From UBA12481 sp942493265 (GTDB lineage Bacteria; Bacteroidota; Bacteroidia; Bacteroidales; UBA12481): 64,000 nucleotides of DNA. This document shows, one piece after another, positions 1 through 8,706 of this stretch. A program made the translations under genes and the position numbers. The notes beneath the pieces are model-generated. The model was given only the letters and a program-made list of their open reading frames with translations. It ran no database searches and had not been told where the DNA came from. Position 1 is the stretch's first letter; every line of letters begins with the position of its first letter. The DNA lies in contig OW818688.1 of assembly GCA_942493265.1 (NCBI GenBank), positions 3,658,001 to 3,722,000 of the forward strand, in the 5' to 3' direction.

Positions 1-1528
1 CCTGAGGCTGCTGCTGATCCCCTTCCTTCTTTTCCTTCTTATCGTTCTTATCATTCTTATCGTTCTTTTCGCTTTCCTGCTTCTTTTTCATCAACTGCGC
101 ATACGACAGATTGTACTTGGTATCAAGATCGGCCGGATTCCTGCGAAGGGCATCTTTATAAGCATTGATGCTTTCCTCAACCTTACCGGCCTGAAGCAAT
201 GAGTTGCCCAGGTTATGATAAGCTCTGGCTGAATTGATTTTCTCGGCATCATTGGCGGCGGCGGCTTCAAACTGACGACCGGCTTCTTCAAATTTCTTTT
301 GCCGGTACAGTGCATCCCCAAGGTTAAATTCCGCTATTTTACTTACTTTCTTCTCTTCAAGAGCCTTTTTATAAGCTGATTCTGCAACATCAAATTTTTC
401 GTTTTTAAAATTCCTGTTTCCCTGACGGATATCGCCACGACCGCTTTGTGCCTGGATAGGATGAGCCAATCCAATCATTAATAGAATAATAAACATGTTT
501 TTCATGTTCTTCACCAGCCACCTGTTTTTACTGCTGCTGATCATAAAGTCAATCAGCAGTAAGAATAGTGCAAATCCAGCATAATACAGGAATTGCTCAT
601 CATATTCGGAATATATCTTCATCTGAATTTCCTGCTTCTCCATTTTATTCATTTCATCCAGGATGGTTGTGAGACCGGTACGTGATGCAGTTGCCCGCAC
701 ATAGGTTCCTCCGCCTGCAACAGCAATCTGCTTTAGTAAATCCTCATTCAATTTACTGATAATGACTTTACCCTCATAATCGGTACGGTAATCTTTCTGA
801 CCGCCTGCAGAGGTAATCGGGATCGGCACTCCCTGGGCCGAGCCAATACCGATTGTGTGTATGATGATCCCGGCAGCGGCTGCCTCTTTGGCAGCGACCA
901 CTGCATCTTCTTCATGGTCCTCACCGTCGGTTATAATAACGATAGCCCTGCTTTTGTCGGAATTTGGGGAGAATGACCTCATTGCCAAATGAATGGCGCT
1001 TGCGATTGATGTACCTTGTTTAGGTACGATCTGGGTATTGATGGAATTGAGGAAGAGCTTCGCAGCCATATAATCAGTGGTAACCGGCATCTGAATATAG
1101 GCATCACCTGCAAATACGATCAACCCGATTTTATCATTTTCAAGCCGGTCAACCAACCTGCTGATGGCCATCTTGGCATTCTCCAAACGGTTTGGCTGTA
1201 TATCCTCGGCCATCATCGAATTGGAAACATCCAGCGCGATAATCATTTCAATCCCTTTGCGTTTCACTTCCGATAATTTGGTTCCGAATTGTGGTCGGGC
1301 CAATGCCAGGGTCATAATACCCAATGCCAGCACCCATATCACAAATTTTATAAAAGTGCGGCTGGATGAAAAATCGGGCATTAAACGGTTCAGCAATACC
1401 TGATCCCCCCATTTCAGCAGCTGCCTTTTCTGGTACCTGATGGCGATGATATATAATATAAGCAGTAGCGGAATGACTGCCAAACCAATCAGTGCCTTTT
1501 CATCTTCAAACCTGAATGCGCTGTTCAT
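1..1528 (-). CDS. batB-batC: BatB-BatC fusion protein (VWA domain + TPR), partial
   Basis: The frame is open from ATG at 1528 to the window edge, about 509 codons, with no stop between the BatB and BatC parts. Residues 1-340 look like BatB: membrane segments near 12-30 and 59-77, a von Willebrand A domain with MIDAS motif DVSNS at 100-104, and a third membrane segment near 316-334. A basic stretch follows, then a hydrophobic signal-like segment (about 345-358, starting MKNMFIILL) and tetratricopeptide repeats typical of BatC, ending in an E/K/N-rich region. This topology would put both the VWA domain and the TPRs in the periplasm. BatB and BatC are separate proteins in the classical Bacteroides cluster, where they were linked to aerotolerance; the biochemical role is unproven. 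The gene starts 29 bases after batA. An internal ATG at 505 could still give free BatC. The C-terminus is missing. Confidence 0.85.
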   Translation of the reverse strand, partial: MNSAFRFEDEKALIGLAVIPLLLILYIIAIRYQKRQLLKWGDQVLLNRLMPDFSSSRTFIKFVIWVLALGIMTLALARPQFGTKLSEVKRKGIEMIIALDVSNSMMAEDIQPNRLENAKMAISRLVDRLENDKIGLIVFAGDAYIQMPVTTDYMAAKLFLNSINTQIVPKQGTSIASAIHLAMRSFSPNSDKSRAIVIITDGEDHEEDAVVAAKEAAAAGIIIHTIGIGSAQGVPIPITSAGGQKDYRTDYEGKVIISKLNEDLLKQIAVAGGGTYVRATASRTGLTTILDEMNKMEKQEIQMKIYSEYDEQFLYYAGFALFLLLIDFMISSSKNRWLVKNMKNMFIILLMIGLAHPIQAQSGRGDIRQGNRNFKNEKFDVAESAYKKALEEKKVSKIAEFNLGDALYRQKKFEEAGRQFEAAAANDAEKINSARAYHNLGNSLLQAGKVEESINAYKDALRRNPADLDTKYNLSYAQLMKKKQESEKNDKNDKNDKKEKKEGDQQQPQ

Positions 1529-1557
1529 TACTGTTTATCAGATAGTTAGTTTATGAA

Positions 1558-2550
1558 TCAAGGATTCCTCCTAAACAGGGTTGTCCTGAGTCCGATCTCA
1601 AGTAATAAAAGTATCAGTGCCAATGCAAGAAACCTCTGATATTCCTCTGTTTTGGTATTGATTTCTTTAACATCAATCCTGGATTTCTCCATTTTATCTA
1701 TCTCCTGATAGATTTCCTTCAATTTCTGATTATTGGTTGCCCTGAAATATTTTCCACCGGTCATGCCTGCAATTTCCTGCAAAACAGCCTCATCAATCTC
1801 GACCTTAACATTCTGGTATTGAATACCGAAAGGCGTTCTGAAGGGGTAGGGGGCAGTCCCCAGTGATCCAACCCCGACCGTGTATACGCGGATTCCGAAT
1901 GTTTTAGCAATCTCGGCTGCTGTAACAGGGGCTATTTCGCCGCGGTTGTTCATCCCGTCAGTCAGCATGATAATGACCTTGCTTCGTGCATCGGAGTCCT
2001 TTAAACGGCTCACAGAGGTGGCCAGTCCAAGCCCGATAGCCGTTCCGTCTTCAATGATCCCGCTCTGAATACCCTGGAAAAGGTTCATCAGAACGGCATG
2101 ATCCGTAGTCAGCGGACATTGGGTGAAGGATTCACCGCTGAATACCACCAAACCCATGCGGTCATCCGGCCGGCCGGCTATAAATTCAGTAGCTACCGCT
2201 TTTGATGCTTCCAACCGGTTGGGTTTGAAGTCTTCAGCCAGCATACTGCCTGAAATATCGACGGTCAGGATGATATCAATGCCTTCCGTGGTAACGTTTT
2301 CCCACGAATCCGACGATTGCGGACGGGCAACCACCACGATCAGCAAACAAAAAACCGCTTGTCGAAGTACAAATGGAAGATGGCGCAGGTAATTCTTCCA
2401 GGAAACCGGACTTCCGGTAAATGGCTGGATTCCTGATACCTGAATAGTGGGTGTGGTCTTTAACTGGCGGAAAATATACCAGCCAACCATGACAGGTATC
2501 AACAACAGCAGGTAAATGGCTTGCGGATAGGCGAATTGCAGGTTACTCAT
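1558..2550 (-). CDS. batA: BatA, VWA-domain membrane protein
   Basis: A 330-residue protein with two N-terminal membrane segments (about 10-27 and 57-76), a von Willebrand A domain and a C-terminal membrane anchor near residue 310. The metal-dependent adhesion site is intact: DISGS at 98-102, a threonine in LTTD and an aspartate in MLTDG. The VWA domain should face the periplasm and bind a protein partner through Mg2+. The start codon overlaps the stop of the upstream BatD-like gene by 4 bases, so translation is probably coupled. In Bacteroides the Bat proteins are associated with oxygen tolerance; that role is inferred here from family and context. Confidence 0.9.
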   Translation of the reverse strand: MSNLQFAYPQAIYLLLLIPVMVGWYIFRQLKTTPTIQVSGIQPFTGSPVSWKNYLRHLPFVLRQAVFCLLIVVVARPQSSDSWENVTTEGIDIILTVDISGSMLAEDFKPNRLEASKAVATEFIAGRPDDRMGLVVFSGESFTQCPLTTDHAVLMNLFQGIQSGIIEDGTAIGLGLATSVSRLKDSDARSKVIIMLTDGMNNRGEIAPVTAAEIAKTFGIRVYTVGVGSLGTAPYPFRTPFGIQYQNVKVEIDEAVLQEIAGMTGGKYFRATNNQKLKEIYQEIDKMEKSRIDVKEINTKTEEYQRFLALALILLLLEIGLRTTLFRRNP

Positions 2551-3518
2551 GGCTCATCCTCCCGGTTTGGGGCGGTTTCGGGTTCATCAACCGGGCGTCT
2601 GAGATTTACTACCGGCTTGGTACGCAAAATGAAGTCGTATGCCGACTGCTGACTGGCTTCATGTTCCTCTGTTACCGGATTCCACTTGGCAAATTTGACG
2701 AGGTCGGCAAGCTCAAGCAGAGCTTTAAGCTCATTACGTATACCTTCTTTAATGAATCCGTTACGGGTAAAATCGCGGATAATATCTTCAGTCGTTTGTT
2801 CCATGGCCGGCACCGCGAATCGATGTTCAATGTATAACCTGATAATATCAGTTAACCGGCTGTAATACAGCTTTATCTTACCTTGCTGCCATAACTTCTC
2901 CCTTACCAGTTCATCCAGTTGTTCGAGTGCCAGCAGATGGGCTGGAATCTGCGGTGCAGCTGGCTTTTCAATAACCTGCGGCAACTGGTTTTTTCTGCGC
3001 AGGTACCGGAGGTAAAAGAATATGATGGCAAAAAGCAATAATCCAACTATGATATAGGGCAAAATCTCCGTGAAAGTCACCTTGATTTCATAGGGCAGCT
3101 TTATATCAGTGATTCCCTTGGTAGTATCCACCGGCATTCCGATCACCTGAAGCGGCAATGCCCTGGTTTGAATGCTGTCGAGGTTATTGTTCAGCCGGAA
3201 AGTAAACGGTGGGATCACATAAAAACCTGTATCAAAAGAAGTTAGAACTAATCTTTGACGGATTTTCCAGACCCGGTTTGTTTTACTGATGGTATCCGGT
3301 TGTGAAGCAGACATCACCTCAATTTTTCCGGCAATTGAATCTCCGGTTGCAGGAAAGTCAATTCTCAATCCTTCAGGATGTTCAAGCAGGAACCAAAGAT
3401 TAACCTGGTCTCCGACCAGCATCTGGGTGGTGTCAATTTTAGCACTGACTTTGATGTCCTGACCCAGGGTGGGTAGTGAAAAGAGAATCAGTACAATGAT
3501 TTTAAATATTGTTCTCAT
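2547..3518 (-). CDS. BatD/DUF4381-like membrane protein of the Bat operon
   Basis: A 323-residue protein with a signal peptide (residues 1-20, ending TLGQ) and a beta-rich periplasmic part to about 150. One membrane helix follows near 153-173, then a basic, helical cytoplasmic tail (about 175-320). This layout is seen for the uncharacterised gene that usually lies between DUF58 and BatA in Bacteroidota; the periplasmic part resembles BatD-type oxygen-tolerance domains. It has 4-base overlaps with both the DUF58 gene before it and batA after it. The function is unknown. It is probably a structural or regulatory subunit of the MoxR/VWA assembly. The family name is a judgement from length and topology. 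Confidence 0.65.
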   Translation of the reverse strand: MRTIFKIIVLILFSLPTLGQDIKVSAKIDTTQMLVGDQVNLWFLLEHPEGLRIDFPATGDSIAGKIEVMSASQPDTISKTNRVWKIRQRLVLTSFDTGFYVIPPFTFRLNNNLDSIQTRALPLQVIGMPVDTTKGITDIKLPYEIKVTFTEILPYIIVGLLLFAIIFFYLRYLRRKNQLPQVIEKPAAPQIPAHLLALEQLDELVREKLWQQGKIKLYYSRLTDIIRLYIEHRFAVPAMEQTTEDIIRDFTRNGFIKEGIRNELKALLELADLVKFAKWNPVTEEHEASQQSAYDFILRTKPVVNLRRPVDEPETAPNREDEP

Positions 3519-4405
3519 CTGCGGCCCCTCCTTTTAAACAACTGGATTAATGGACTTACGTAATCCTGAGTGGTCAGCAGGCTGATATAATCAATCCCGC
3601 TCGTGCGGAATACTGTTTCCAGTTCTCTTTGAACTTTTTCCCACCAGCTATCGTAATGTGTCCGGATTTTCCGGTTGGAGGTATCGATCCAGCTGGACTC
3701 CCCGCTTTCAGGATCTAAAAGTTTAACGAGTCCGATGTCCGGCAAACTCCGTTCACCCGGATCGGTTGTTTGTAAAACAATCAGGTCGTGTTTCCGGTTG
3801 GCAATCCGCAATCCATCCCTGATGGCACCCAGTTCGCCGACTGATTGAAGCATGAAATCAGAAATCACAAAAACAGTTGATTTCTTTTTGATGGCATGAG
3901 TTAAAAAACGAAGGGCTTCAGTAATATTGGTGCCTCTGCTAACAGGCTTGAATTCAAGAAGTTCAAGGATTATCCGAAGGATATGTTTCTTGCCTTTTTT
4001 TGGCGGAATGAATTTTTCCACCCGGTCGGAAAAGAAGATAACCCCGATTTTGTCATTATTCTCAATGGCTGAGAATGCCAGAACAGCTGCGAGTTCAGTC
4101 ATCAGCTCCCTTTTCATCCGGTTTCGGGTACCAAATTCATTCGACCCTGAAACATCCACCAGAAGCATCACGGTTAGCTCACGCTCCTCATCGAATACCT
4201 TGATATAAGGCTTGTTAAACCTGGCTGTCACATTCCAGTCAATATTCCGGATCGGATCGCCATATTGATATTCACGGACCTCGCTGAATGTCATACCCTG
4301 GCCTTTAAAGGCACTGTGGTATTGTCCCGCAAAAATATGCTGCGAAAGACCACGGGTCTTAATCTCAATCCTTCTTACCTTATCTATGAGTTCTGATGCA
4401 ATCAT
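3515..4405 (-). CDS. DUF58 domain protein (VWA-like), MoxR partner
   Basis: A 296-residue soluble protein with the DUF58 signature RNIDWNVTAR followed by a VWA-like core with VDVSGSNEF, and no membrane segment. DUF58 proteins are almost always encoded next to a MoxR ATPase and are thought to be its substrate or adaptor. Here the gene follows moxR by 20 bases and overlaps the next gene by 4. The MIDAS-like DxSxS motif is intact. The family assignment is firm; the biochemical function is not known. Confidence 0.88.
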   Translation of the reverse strand: MIASELIDKVRRIEIKTRGLSQHIFAGQYHSAFKGQGMTFSEVREYQYGDPIRNIDWNVTARFNKPYIKVFDEERELTVMLLVDVSGSNEFGTRNRMKRELMTELAAVLAFSAIENNDKIGVIFFSDRVEKFIPPKKGKKHILRIILELLEFKPVSRGTNITEALRFLTHAIKKKSTVFVISDFMLQSVGELGAIRDGLRIANRKHDLIVLQTTDPGERSLPDIGLVKLLDPESGESSWIDTSNRKIRTHYDSWWEKVQRELETVFRTSGIDYISLLTTQDYVSPLIQLFKRRGRR

Positions 4406-4425
4406 TGATTGTCAATTGCCTGAAA

Positions 4426-5418
4426 TCAAGGTACTTCAACCTGGTTTAATATTCCTGTTATGATATCATCGCTCTTGATATCATCGGCTTCGGCCTCATA
4501 AGTCAGACCGATCCTGTGCCTTAACACATCATGGCAAACCGCCCTGACATCCTCCGGAACTACATAACCCCGGCGTTTGATGAATGCATATGCCTTGGCA
4601 GCATGAGCAAGAGAGATGCTGGCCCTGGGACTTCCCCCGAAAGAGATATAACGCTTGTATTCAGGAAGTTTATAATTTTCAGGTTCCCTTGTGGCGAAAA
4701 CGATATCGACGATATATTTTTCGATTTTCTCATCCATATACACCTCTTTAACCACCTCACGGGCACGAAGAATGGCATCTGTGGATAAAACCTTGCTGGC
4801 CACCGGGAATTCCTTGGCCAGGTTTTGCCGCATGATAACGGTTTCTTCTTCTTTATTCGGATAACCGATTACCACCTTTAACATGAACCTGTCGACCTGT
4901 GCCTCCGGAAGCGGGTAGGTTCCTTCCTGCTCAATCGGGTTCTGTGTAGCCAGTACCAAAAATGGTTCAGGTAATATATAACTGTGAGTTCCAATCGTTA
5001 CCTGACGCTCCTGCATGGCTTCAAGCAGTGCGCTCTGAACCTTGGCCGGCGCACGGTTGATTTCGTCGGCCAGAATGAAATTGCTGAAGATTGGTCCCTT
5101 TCTGACTACAAAGTCTTCATTTTTCTGACTGTATACCAGTGTTCCGATGAGGTCGGCGGGCAAAAGGTCGGGTGTAAACTGGATTCTTGAAAAATCAGCC
5201 TCGATCGTGCTTGCAAGGGTTCGGATCGCCAGTGTTTTAGCGAGCCCCGGCACGCCTTCCAAAAGAAGGTGCCCATTGGAGAGTAACCCGATCAGTAAGC
5301 TGTCGATCAGATGTTTCTGTCCAACTATCACCTTATTCATTTCAAGGGTGATCATCTCGACAAATCCGCTTTCCTGCTGAATTTTTTCGTTAATCAGCCT
5401 GATGTCAATTGAATTCAT
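4426..5418 (-). CDS. MoxR-family AAA+ ATPase
   Basis: A 330-residue AAA+ ATPase. Walker A is GVPGLAKT at 55-62, Walker B is ILADE at 115-119, followed by the MoxR-typical INRAPAKVQSALLEAMQE stretch, and a C-terminal lid domain. MoxR proteins act as chaperone-like ATPases working with VWA proteins. This is the first gene of the Bat operon. On the minus strand upstream lies TATTTTCG (5451-5444), a 7/8 match to the Bacteroidota -7 element, in the short divergent region shared with truA. Confidence 0.92.
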   Translation of the reverse strand: MNSIDIRLINEKIQQESGFVEMITLEMNKVIVGQKHLIDSLLIGLLSNGHLLLEGVPGLAKTLAIRTLASTIEADFSRIQFTPDLLPADLIGTLVYSQKNEDFVVRKGPIFSNFILADEINRAPAKVQSALLEAMQERQVTIGTHSYILPEPFLVLATQNPIEQEGTYPLPEAQVDRFMLKVVIGYPNKEEETVIMRQNLAKEFPVASKVLSTDAILRAREVVKEVYMDEKIEKYIVDIVFATREPENYKLPEYKRYISFGGSPRASISLAHAAKAYAFIKRRGYVVPEDVRAVCHDVLRHRIGLTYEAEADDIKSDDIITGILNQVEVP

Positions 5419-5443
5419 ATTGTATGGCTCATTTATAACGTGG

Positions 5444-5451
5444 CGAAAATA
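5444..5451 (-). promoter_or_regulatory. Candidate -7 element of the Bat operon
   Basis: The minus strand reads TATTTTCG, one mismatch from TAnnTTTG, about 26 bases upstream of the moxR start. No clear -33 TTTG is seen at the right spacing, so the call is tentative. Confidence 0.35.
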
Positions 5452-5476
5452 GAGGAAACCACTATTAATTTTTTGA

Positions 5477-5499
5477 TATTTTTGTTAACGTATGTTAAC
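5477..5499 (+). promoter_or_regulatory. truA promoter -7 element and GTTAAC dyad over the start codon
   Basis: TATTTTTG at 5477-5484 matches TAnnTTTG perfectly. The truA ATG begins at 5492, so the mRNA would have only a few leader bases. GTTAAC occurs twice (5484-5489 and 5494-5499) around a 4-base spacer that contains the first two bases of the ATG, forming a dyad. No -33 TTTG is evident. Confidence 0.5.
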
Positions 5500-6295
5500 C
5501 ACACAAACCAATATTTACCGGTATTTTATTGAAATGGCATTCAATGGAACCGGTTTTCATGGCTGGCAGATTCAGCCGGGTGCCATTACCGTGCAGGAAA
5601 TCATGAATCATGCGTTGGGAACCTTGCTCGGACAACCGGTCAATATTGTCGGATGCGGGCGAACGGATGCCGGGGTTCATGCTTCACATTTTGTTGCCCA
5701 TTTTGATGTTGAACAGCCTGTACCGGACTGTAATTTATTGACTTACAAATTAAACAGGTTCATCAATAAACCTGTTCGGATTGATCGGATTGTTTTGGTA
5801 AACCCTGATTTCCATGCCCGGTTTAATGCAATTTCCAGAACCTATCACTATTTGATTTCACGCGAAAAGACTCCCTTTATGAGGGATTATTCATGGGAAT
5901 ATACCCTGCCGTTTGATGTTGAATCTATGAATTCCGCCTGCGGGTTTTTAACCGGCAAACATGATTTTACCAGCTTCAGCAAGCTGCATACCGATGTTAA
6001 AACAAATAATTGTGAGGTACATGAAGCTTACTGGACCGAACAAAACGGCTTTCTTGTTTTCACGATACGGTCCGACCGCTTTCTCCGTAATATGGTGAGG
6101 GCGATAGTGGGCACACTGGTTAACGTGGGCAGGGGTAAAATGCCGCCAGCCGAAATGGAGAAGGTGCTACTGGAAAAAGATCGTTCAAAAGCTGGTATTT
6201 CTGTTCCTGCACAGGGATTGTTTCTTACGAGGGTTGAGTATGATCCCGGGATTTTCGAGGTAAATCCAAAGCCTCCGTTTTCTGATTGGTTTTAG
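5492..6295 (+). CDS. truA: tRNA pseudouridine(38-40) synthase TruA
   Basis: A 267-residue enzyme converting uridines 38-40 of the tRNA anticodon arm to pseudouridine. The catalytic aspartate is D59 in GRTDAGVHA. The family motifs GFHGWQ near the N-terminus and RFLRNMVR in the C-terminal half are present, and the length is normal. The start is fixed because the conserved core begins at about residue 9 and the next Met lies inside it. It is divergent from the Bat operon and convergent with aroE, 13 bases away. Confidence 0.95.
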   Translation: MLTTQTNIYRYFIEMAFNGTGFHGWQIQPGAITVQEIMNHALGTLLGQPVNIVGCGRTDAGVHASHFVAHFDVEQPVPDCNLLTYKLNRFINKPVRIDRIVLVNPDFHARFNAISRTYHYLISREKTPFMRDYSWEYTLPFDVESMNSACGFLTGKHDFTSFSKLHTDVKTNNCEVHEAYWTEQNGFLVFTIRSDRFLRNMVRAIVGTLVNVGRGKMPPAEMEKVLLEKDRSKAGISVPAQGLFLTRVEYDPGIFEVNPKPPFSDWF

Positions 6296-6308
6296 CCCTG
6301 GTATGCGG

Positions 6309-7064
6309 TTATCGGTTCCAGATTTCCCAGGATGCTTCAGCTTGTCCGTAAAGCATCATGCTTCCGTTCATTACCCTGGATCCCGCCTCAAGCCCCATTT
6401 TCAGGAATTCGGTAATCTCAGGATTATAGACCAGATCATAGAGAAAATGGCTTTTTGTCAGGTATTCAAAAGGTAATGGGAGTTTGCCGGTAATATTTGG
6501 AAACATCCCAACGGGGGTACAATTTATCCAAAGTCGGTTTTCCAGTGCTAATTTCCTGCTCAATGATTCATAGGGTATGCATCCGGCTTCCAACTTCCGG
6601 GTAACAGGAGTGTATTTAATCCCCATTTGGCTGAGGGCATACCTAACGGCCAATGAAGAGCCCCCGGAGCCAAATACCAGGGCCTTAATGCTTGTATCGA
6701 GCGACCAGGGTGAAATGCTTTTGGTAAAACCAACAGCATCCGTATTGTATCCGCTTAGGTTTGTCCTGCTGCCCGGTCTGGTGATCCGGATTGTATTTAC
6801 AGCTCCTATCGCTGAAGCTACCGGATCAATATCATCCAGGTAACTCATCACCGACTGCTTAAAGGGGATCGTAACATTCAGGCCGAACAGGTCATCATGA
6901 TCACTGATCACTTGCTTAATCAGACCGGCTGAAAGAATGTCGAAATTTTCATATCGGTGATTAATAAGTCCTTCCTGCTCAAATTTTTGAGTGAAATGGC
7001 TTTTCGACCAGGAATGGCTCAGTGGATGGCCGATTAAACCAAACGTTTTGTTTGGATTTTGCAT
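6309..7064 (-). CDS. aroE: Shikimate dehydrogenase
   Basis: A 251-residue NADP-dependent enzyme reducing 3-dehydroshikimate to shikimate in aromatic amino-acid synthesis. It has the N-terminal GLIGHPLSHS substrate motif, catalytic K69 in NVTIPFK and D109 in YNTDAVGF, and a glycine-rich nucleotide loop GSGGSS at 132-137. The start is the first Met before the conserved motif. It lies 6 bases after the DUF4301 gene and is probably cotranscribed with it and the methionine sulfoxide reductase. Confidence 0.93.
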   Translation of the reverse strand: MQNPNKTFGLIGHPLSHSWSKSHFTQKFEQEGLINHRYENFDILSAGLIKQVISDHDDLFGLNVTIPFKQSVMSYLDDIDPVASAIGAVNTIRITRPGSRTNLSGYNTDAVGFTKSISPWSLDTSIKALVFGSGGSSLAVRYALSQMGIKYTPVTRKLEAGCIPYESLSRKLALENRLWINCTPVGMFPNITGKLPLPFEYLTKSHFLYDLVYNPEITEFLKMGLEAGSRVMNGSMMLYGQAEASWEIWNR

Positions 7065-7070
7065 CAGAGA

Positions 7071-8687
7071 TTACTGAAATTCCCGATGTTCGGGTCGTAA
7101 TAAATCATTGATGATTTTAACCGGATTAAAGGTCGTGAGCGGAACCTCCACGAAAACTGTGTTCCAGTCGGACATGGATCCATTCCACAACCCCGGCAGT
7201 TCCTGAGCTTTAATAACCTTTCCGTCGATCGATTTTTCGGTTATAAAGCCGGTTTCAGGGTCTACAAACTTTGGCAGATCGAAATATTCGCCTTTATAAT
7301 TACGGGTAGAACAAACCAGGTCGACCGGATTGAAATGAGTCGAATTGTGAAGGATCAGTTCCTGATCCGGATTCTTCCGGTCGATCTGTGAGGCTTCAAC
7401 AATCTGGAGACTCGAAGATCCATCCTTATTAATAACCCAGAACGGACCACCGCCGGGTTCCCCTTCATTTTCAACCATTCCGCAAACACGTATCGGCCGG
7501 TTCAGTTTTTTTCTCAGGTAATCGATTTTTTCTTCCTTCTTCCATTTTTCGCTGTCCTGCGGCGGACTTACGTTCAGTTTATTTTCGACAAACGACCACA
7601 TCGTTTCAATCACTTTCATCGATGATTGGGTAGGGTTGTCCAAGCCATGTAAAAACGAGAACATCTGATCCTGAAGGGCAATTAAATAACCTGATAAAAC
7701 CTTCTTATACAGATAGGTGTCCTCCTTAAACCGGTCGTGGCACACATTATCGATATTTTTGATGATCACCAGATCTGCATCCAGTTTGGATAGATTCTGC
7801 AGCAATGCACCATGTCCGCCCGGCCTGAAAACAAGATTGCCGTTTTCATCCCGGAAAGGATTATTCTCCGGATCAACAGCAATTACATCCGTTGAAGGAT
7901 GCTGAATGCTATATGAAATATGGTATTTAATATTGAATTTTTCTTCGTAACCCTTCCTGACTTCCTGGAAGTGGGCTTCCATAAGGTCAACATGCTGAGG
8001 TAGTGAGGTGAAGTGAATGTAGCAATCTTCCTTGCCTGAGAGTGCATAAAAGGCCGCTTCTGCCAGATGCTCGGCAAAGGCGGTACGCACCTCTTCTCCA
8101 TAGGAATGAAAAGGAATCAGGGCTTTGGGCAGATTGCCAAAATCCAGCCCGCGATCGGTGAGCATGGTATTCAGGATTTTTTCGTACCTGCTCTCCTGCA
8201 TAATGGTTTCAAAATTCAGTCCCCGGTTTTCCAGTGCATCTTCCAGGACCGGGAAGAAGGAAAATTCAGTAATATGCTCAAAGAAATAATAAACTGAATC
8301 CGGACCGCGATCTTTGAGCAGGTCAAGCTGGTCCTCACTGGTACCCCGGTAGTTGGACCGGAATTCATAGAGGTGCTTGAACATTCGGGAAGCTGCACCC
8401 GAAGCCGGTACAAACTTGATAATTTTATGATCCTGAGCATATATCCGGTAGAGTTCTAATAGCTCATCAATTCTTTTCGGACTCAGTTGTACCACTCCGC
8501 GTTTCACTGTTGCTGCGGCAACCAGAGGGATCGGTGGAAAACCTTTCTGAAAATTCACCAACTGTTTTTCAATGTCAGAAATACTCATGCCTCGGCCGGT
8601 AATCTGGCTCTGATCATCTTTTGTAAGTTTAGCTTCCATAGTTTGAAAATCCCTTCCGCTTTGAACGTCGAAATTAGTAAAATCCAT
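7071..8687 (-). CDS. DUF4301 family protein, possible nucleotidyltransferase-like enzyme
   Basis: A 538-residue cytosolic protein with no signal or membrane segment; I recognise it as the Bacteroidota DUF4301 family, whose function is unknown. Several motifs resemble UDP-sugar pyrophosphorylases: a glycine/serine loop PASGAASRMF near the start of the core, RPGGHGALL followed by DLVIIKNIDNV (compare GHGD...VSNIDNL in UGP-type enzymes), and NPVKIINDLL near the C-terminus (compare PVK-DLL). A highly conserved-looking PGLWNGSMSDWN block lies at the C-terminus. The nucleotidyltransferase idea is inference from motif shape. The genomic context (aroE 6 bases downstream, msrC-like gene 19 bases upstream) gives no direct hint. 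Confidence 0.8.
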   Translation of the reverse strand: MDFTNFDVQSGRDFQTMEAKLTKDDQSQITGRGMSISDIEKQLVNFQKGFPPIPLVAAATVKRGVVQLSPKRIDELLELYRIYAQDHKIIKFVPASGAASRMFKHLYEFRSNYRGTSEDQLDLLKDRGPDSVYYFFEHITEFSFFPVLEDALENRGLNFETIMQESRYEKILNTMLTDRGLDFGNLPKALIPFHSYGEEVRTAFAEHLAEAAFYALSGKEDCYIHFTSLPQHVDLMEAHFQEVRKGYEEKFNIKYHISYSIQHPSTDVIAVDPENNPFRDENGNLVFRPGGHGALLQNLSKLDADLVIIKNIDNVCHDRFKEDTYLYKKVLSGYLIALQDQMFSFLHGLDNPTQSSMKVIETMWSFVENKLNVSPPQDSEKWKKEEKIDYLRKKLNRPIRVCGMVENEGEPGGGPFWVINKDGSSSLQIVEASQIDRKNPDQELILHNSTHFNPVDLVCSTRNYKGEYFDLPKFVDPETGFITEKSIDGKVIKAQELPGLWNGSMSDWNTVFVEVPLTTFNPVKIINDLLRPEHREFQ

Positions 8688-8706
8688 CCAAAAGGATGCT
8701 TTTTTG

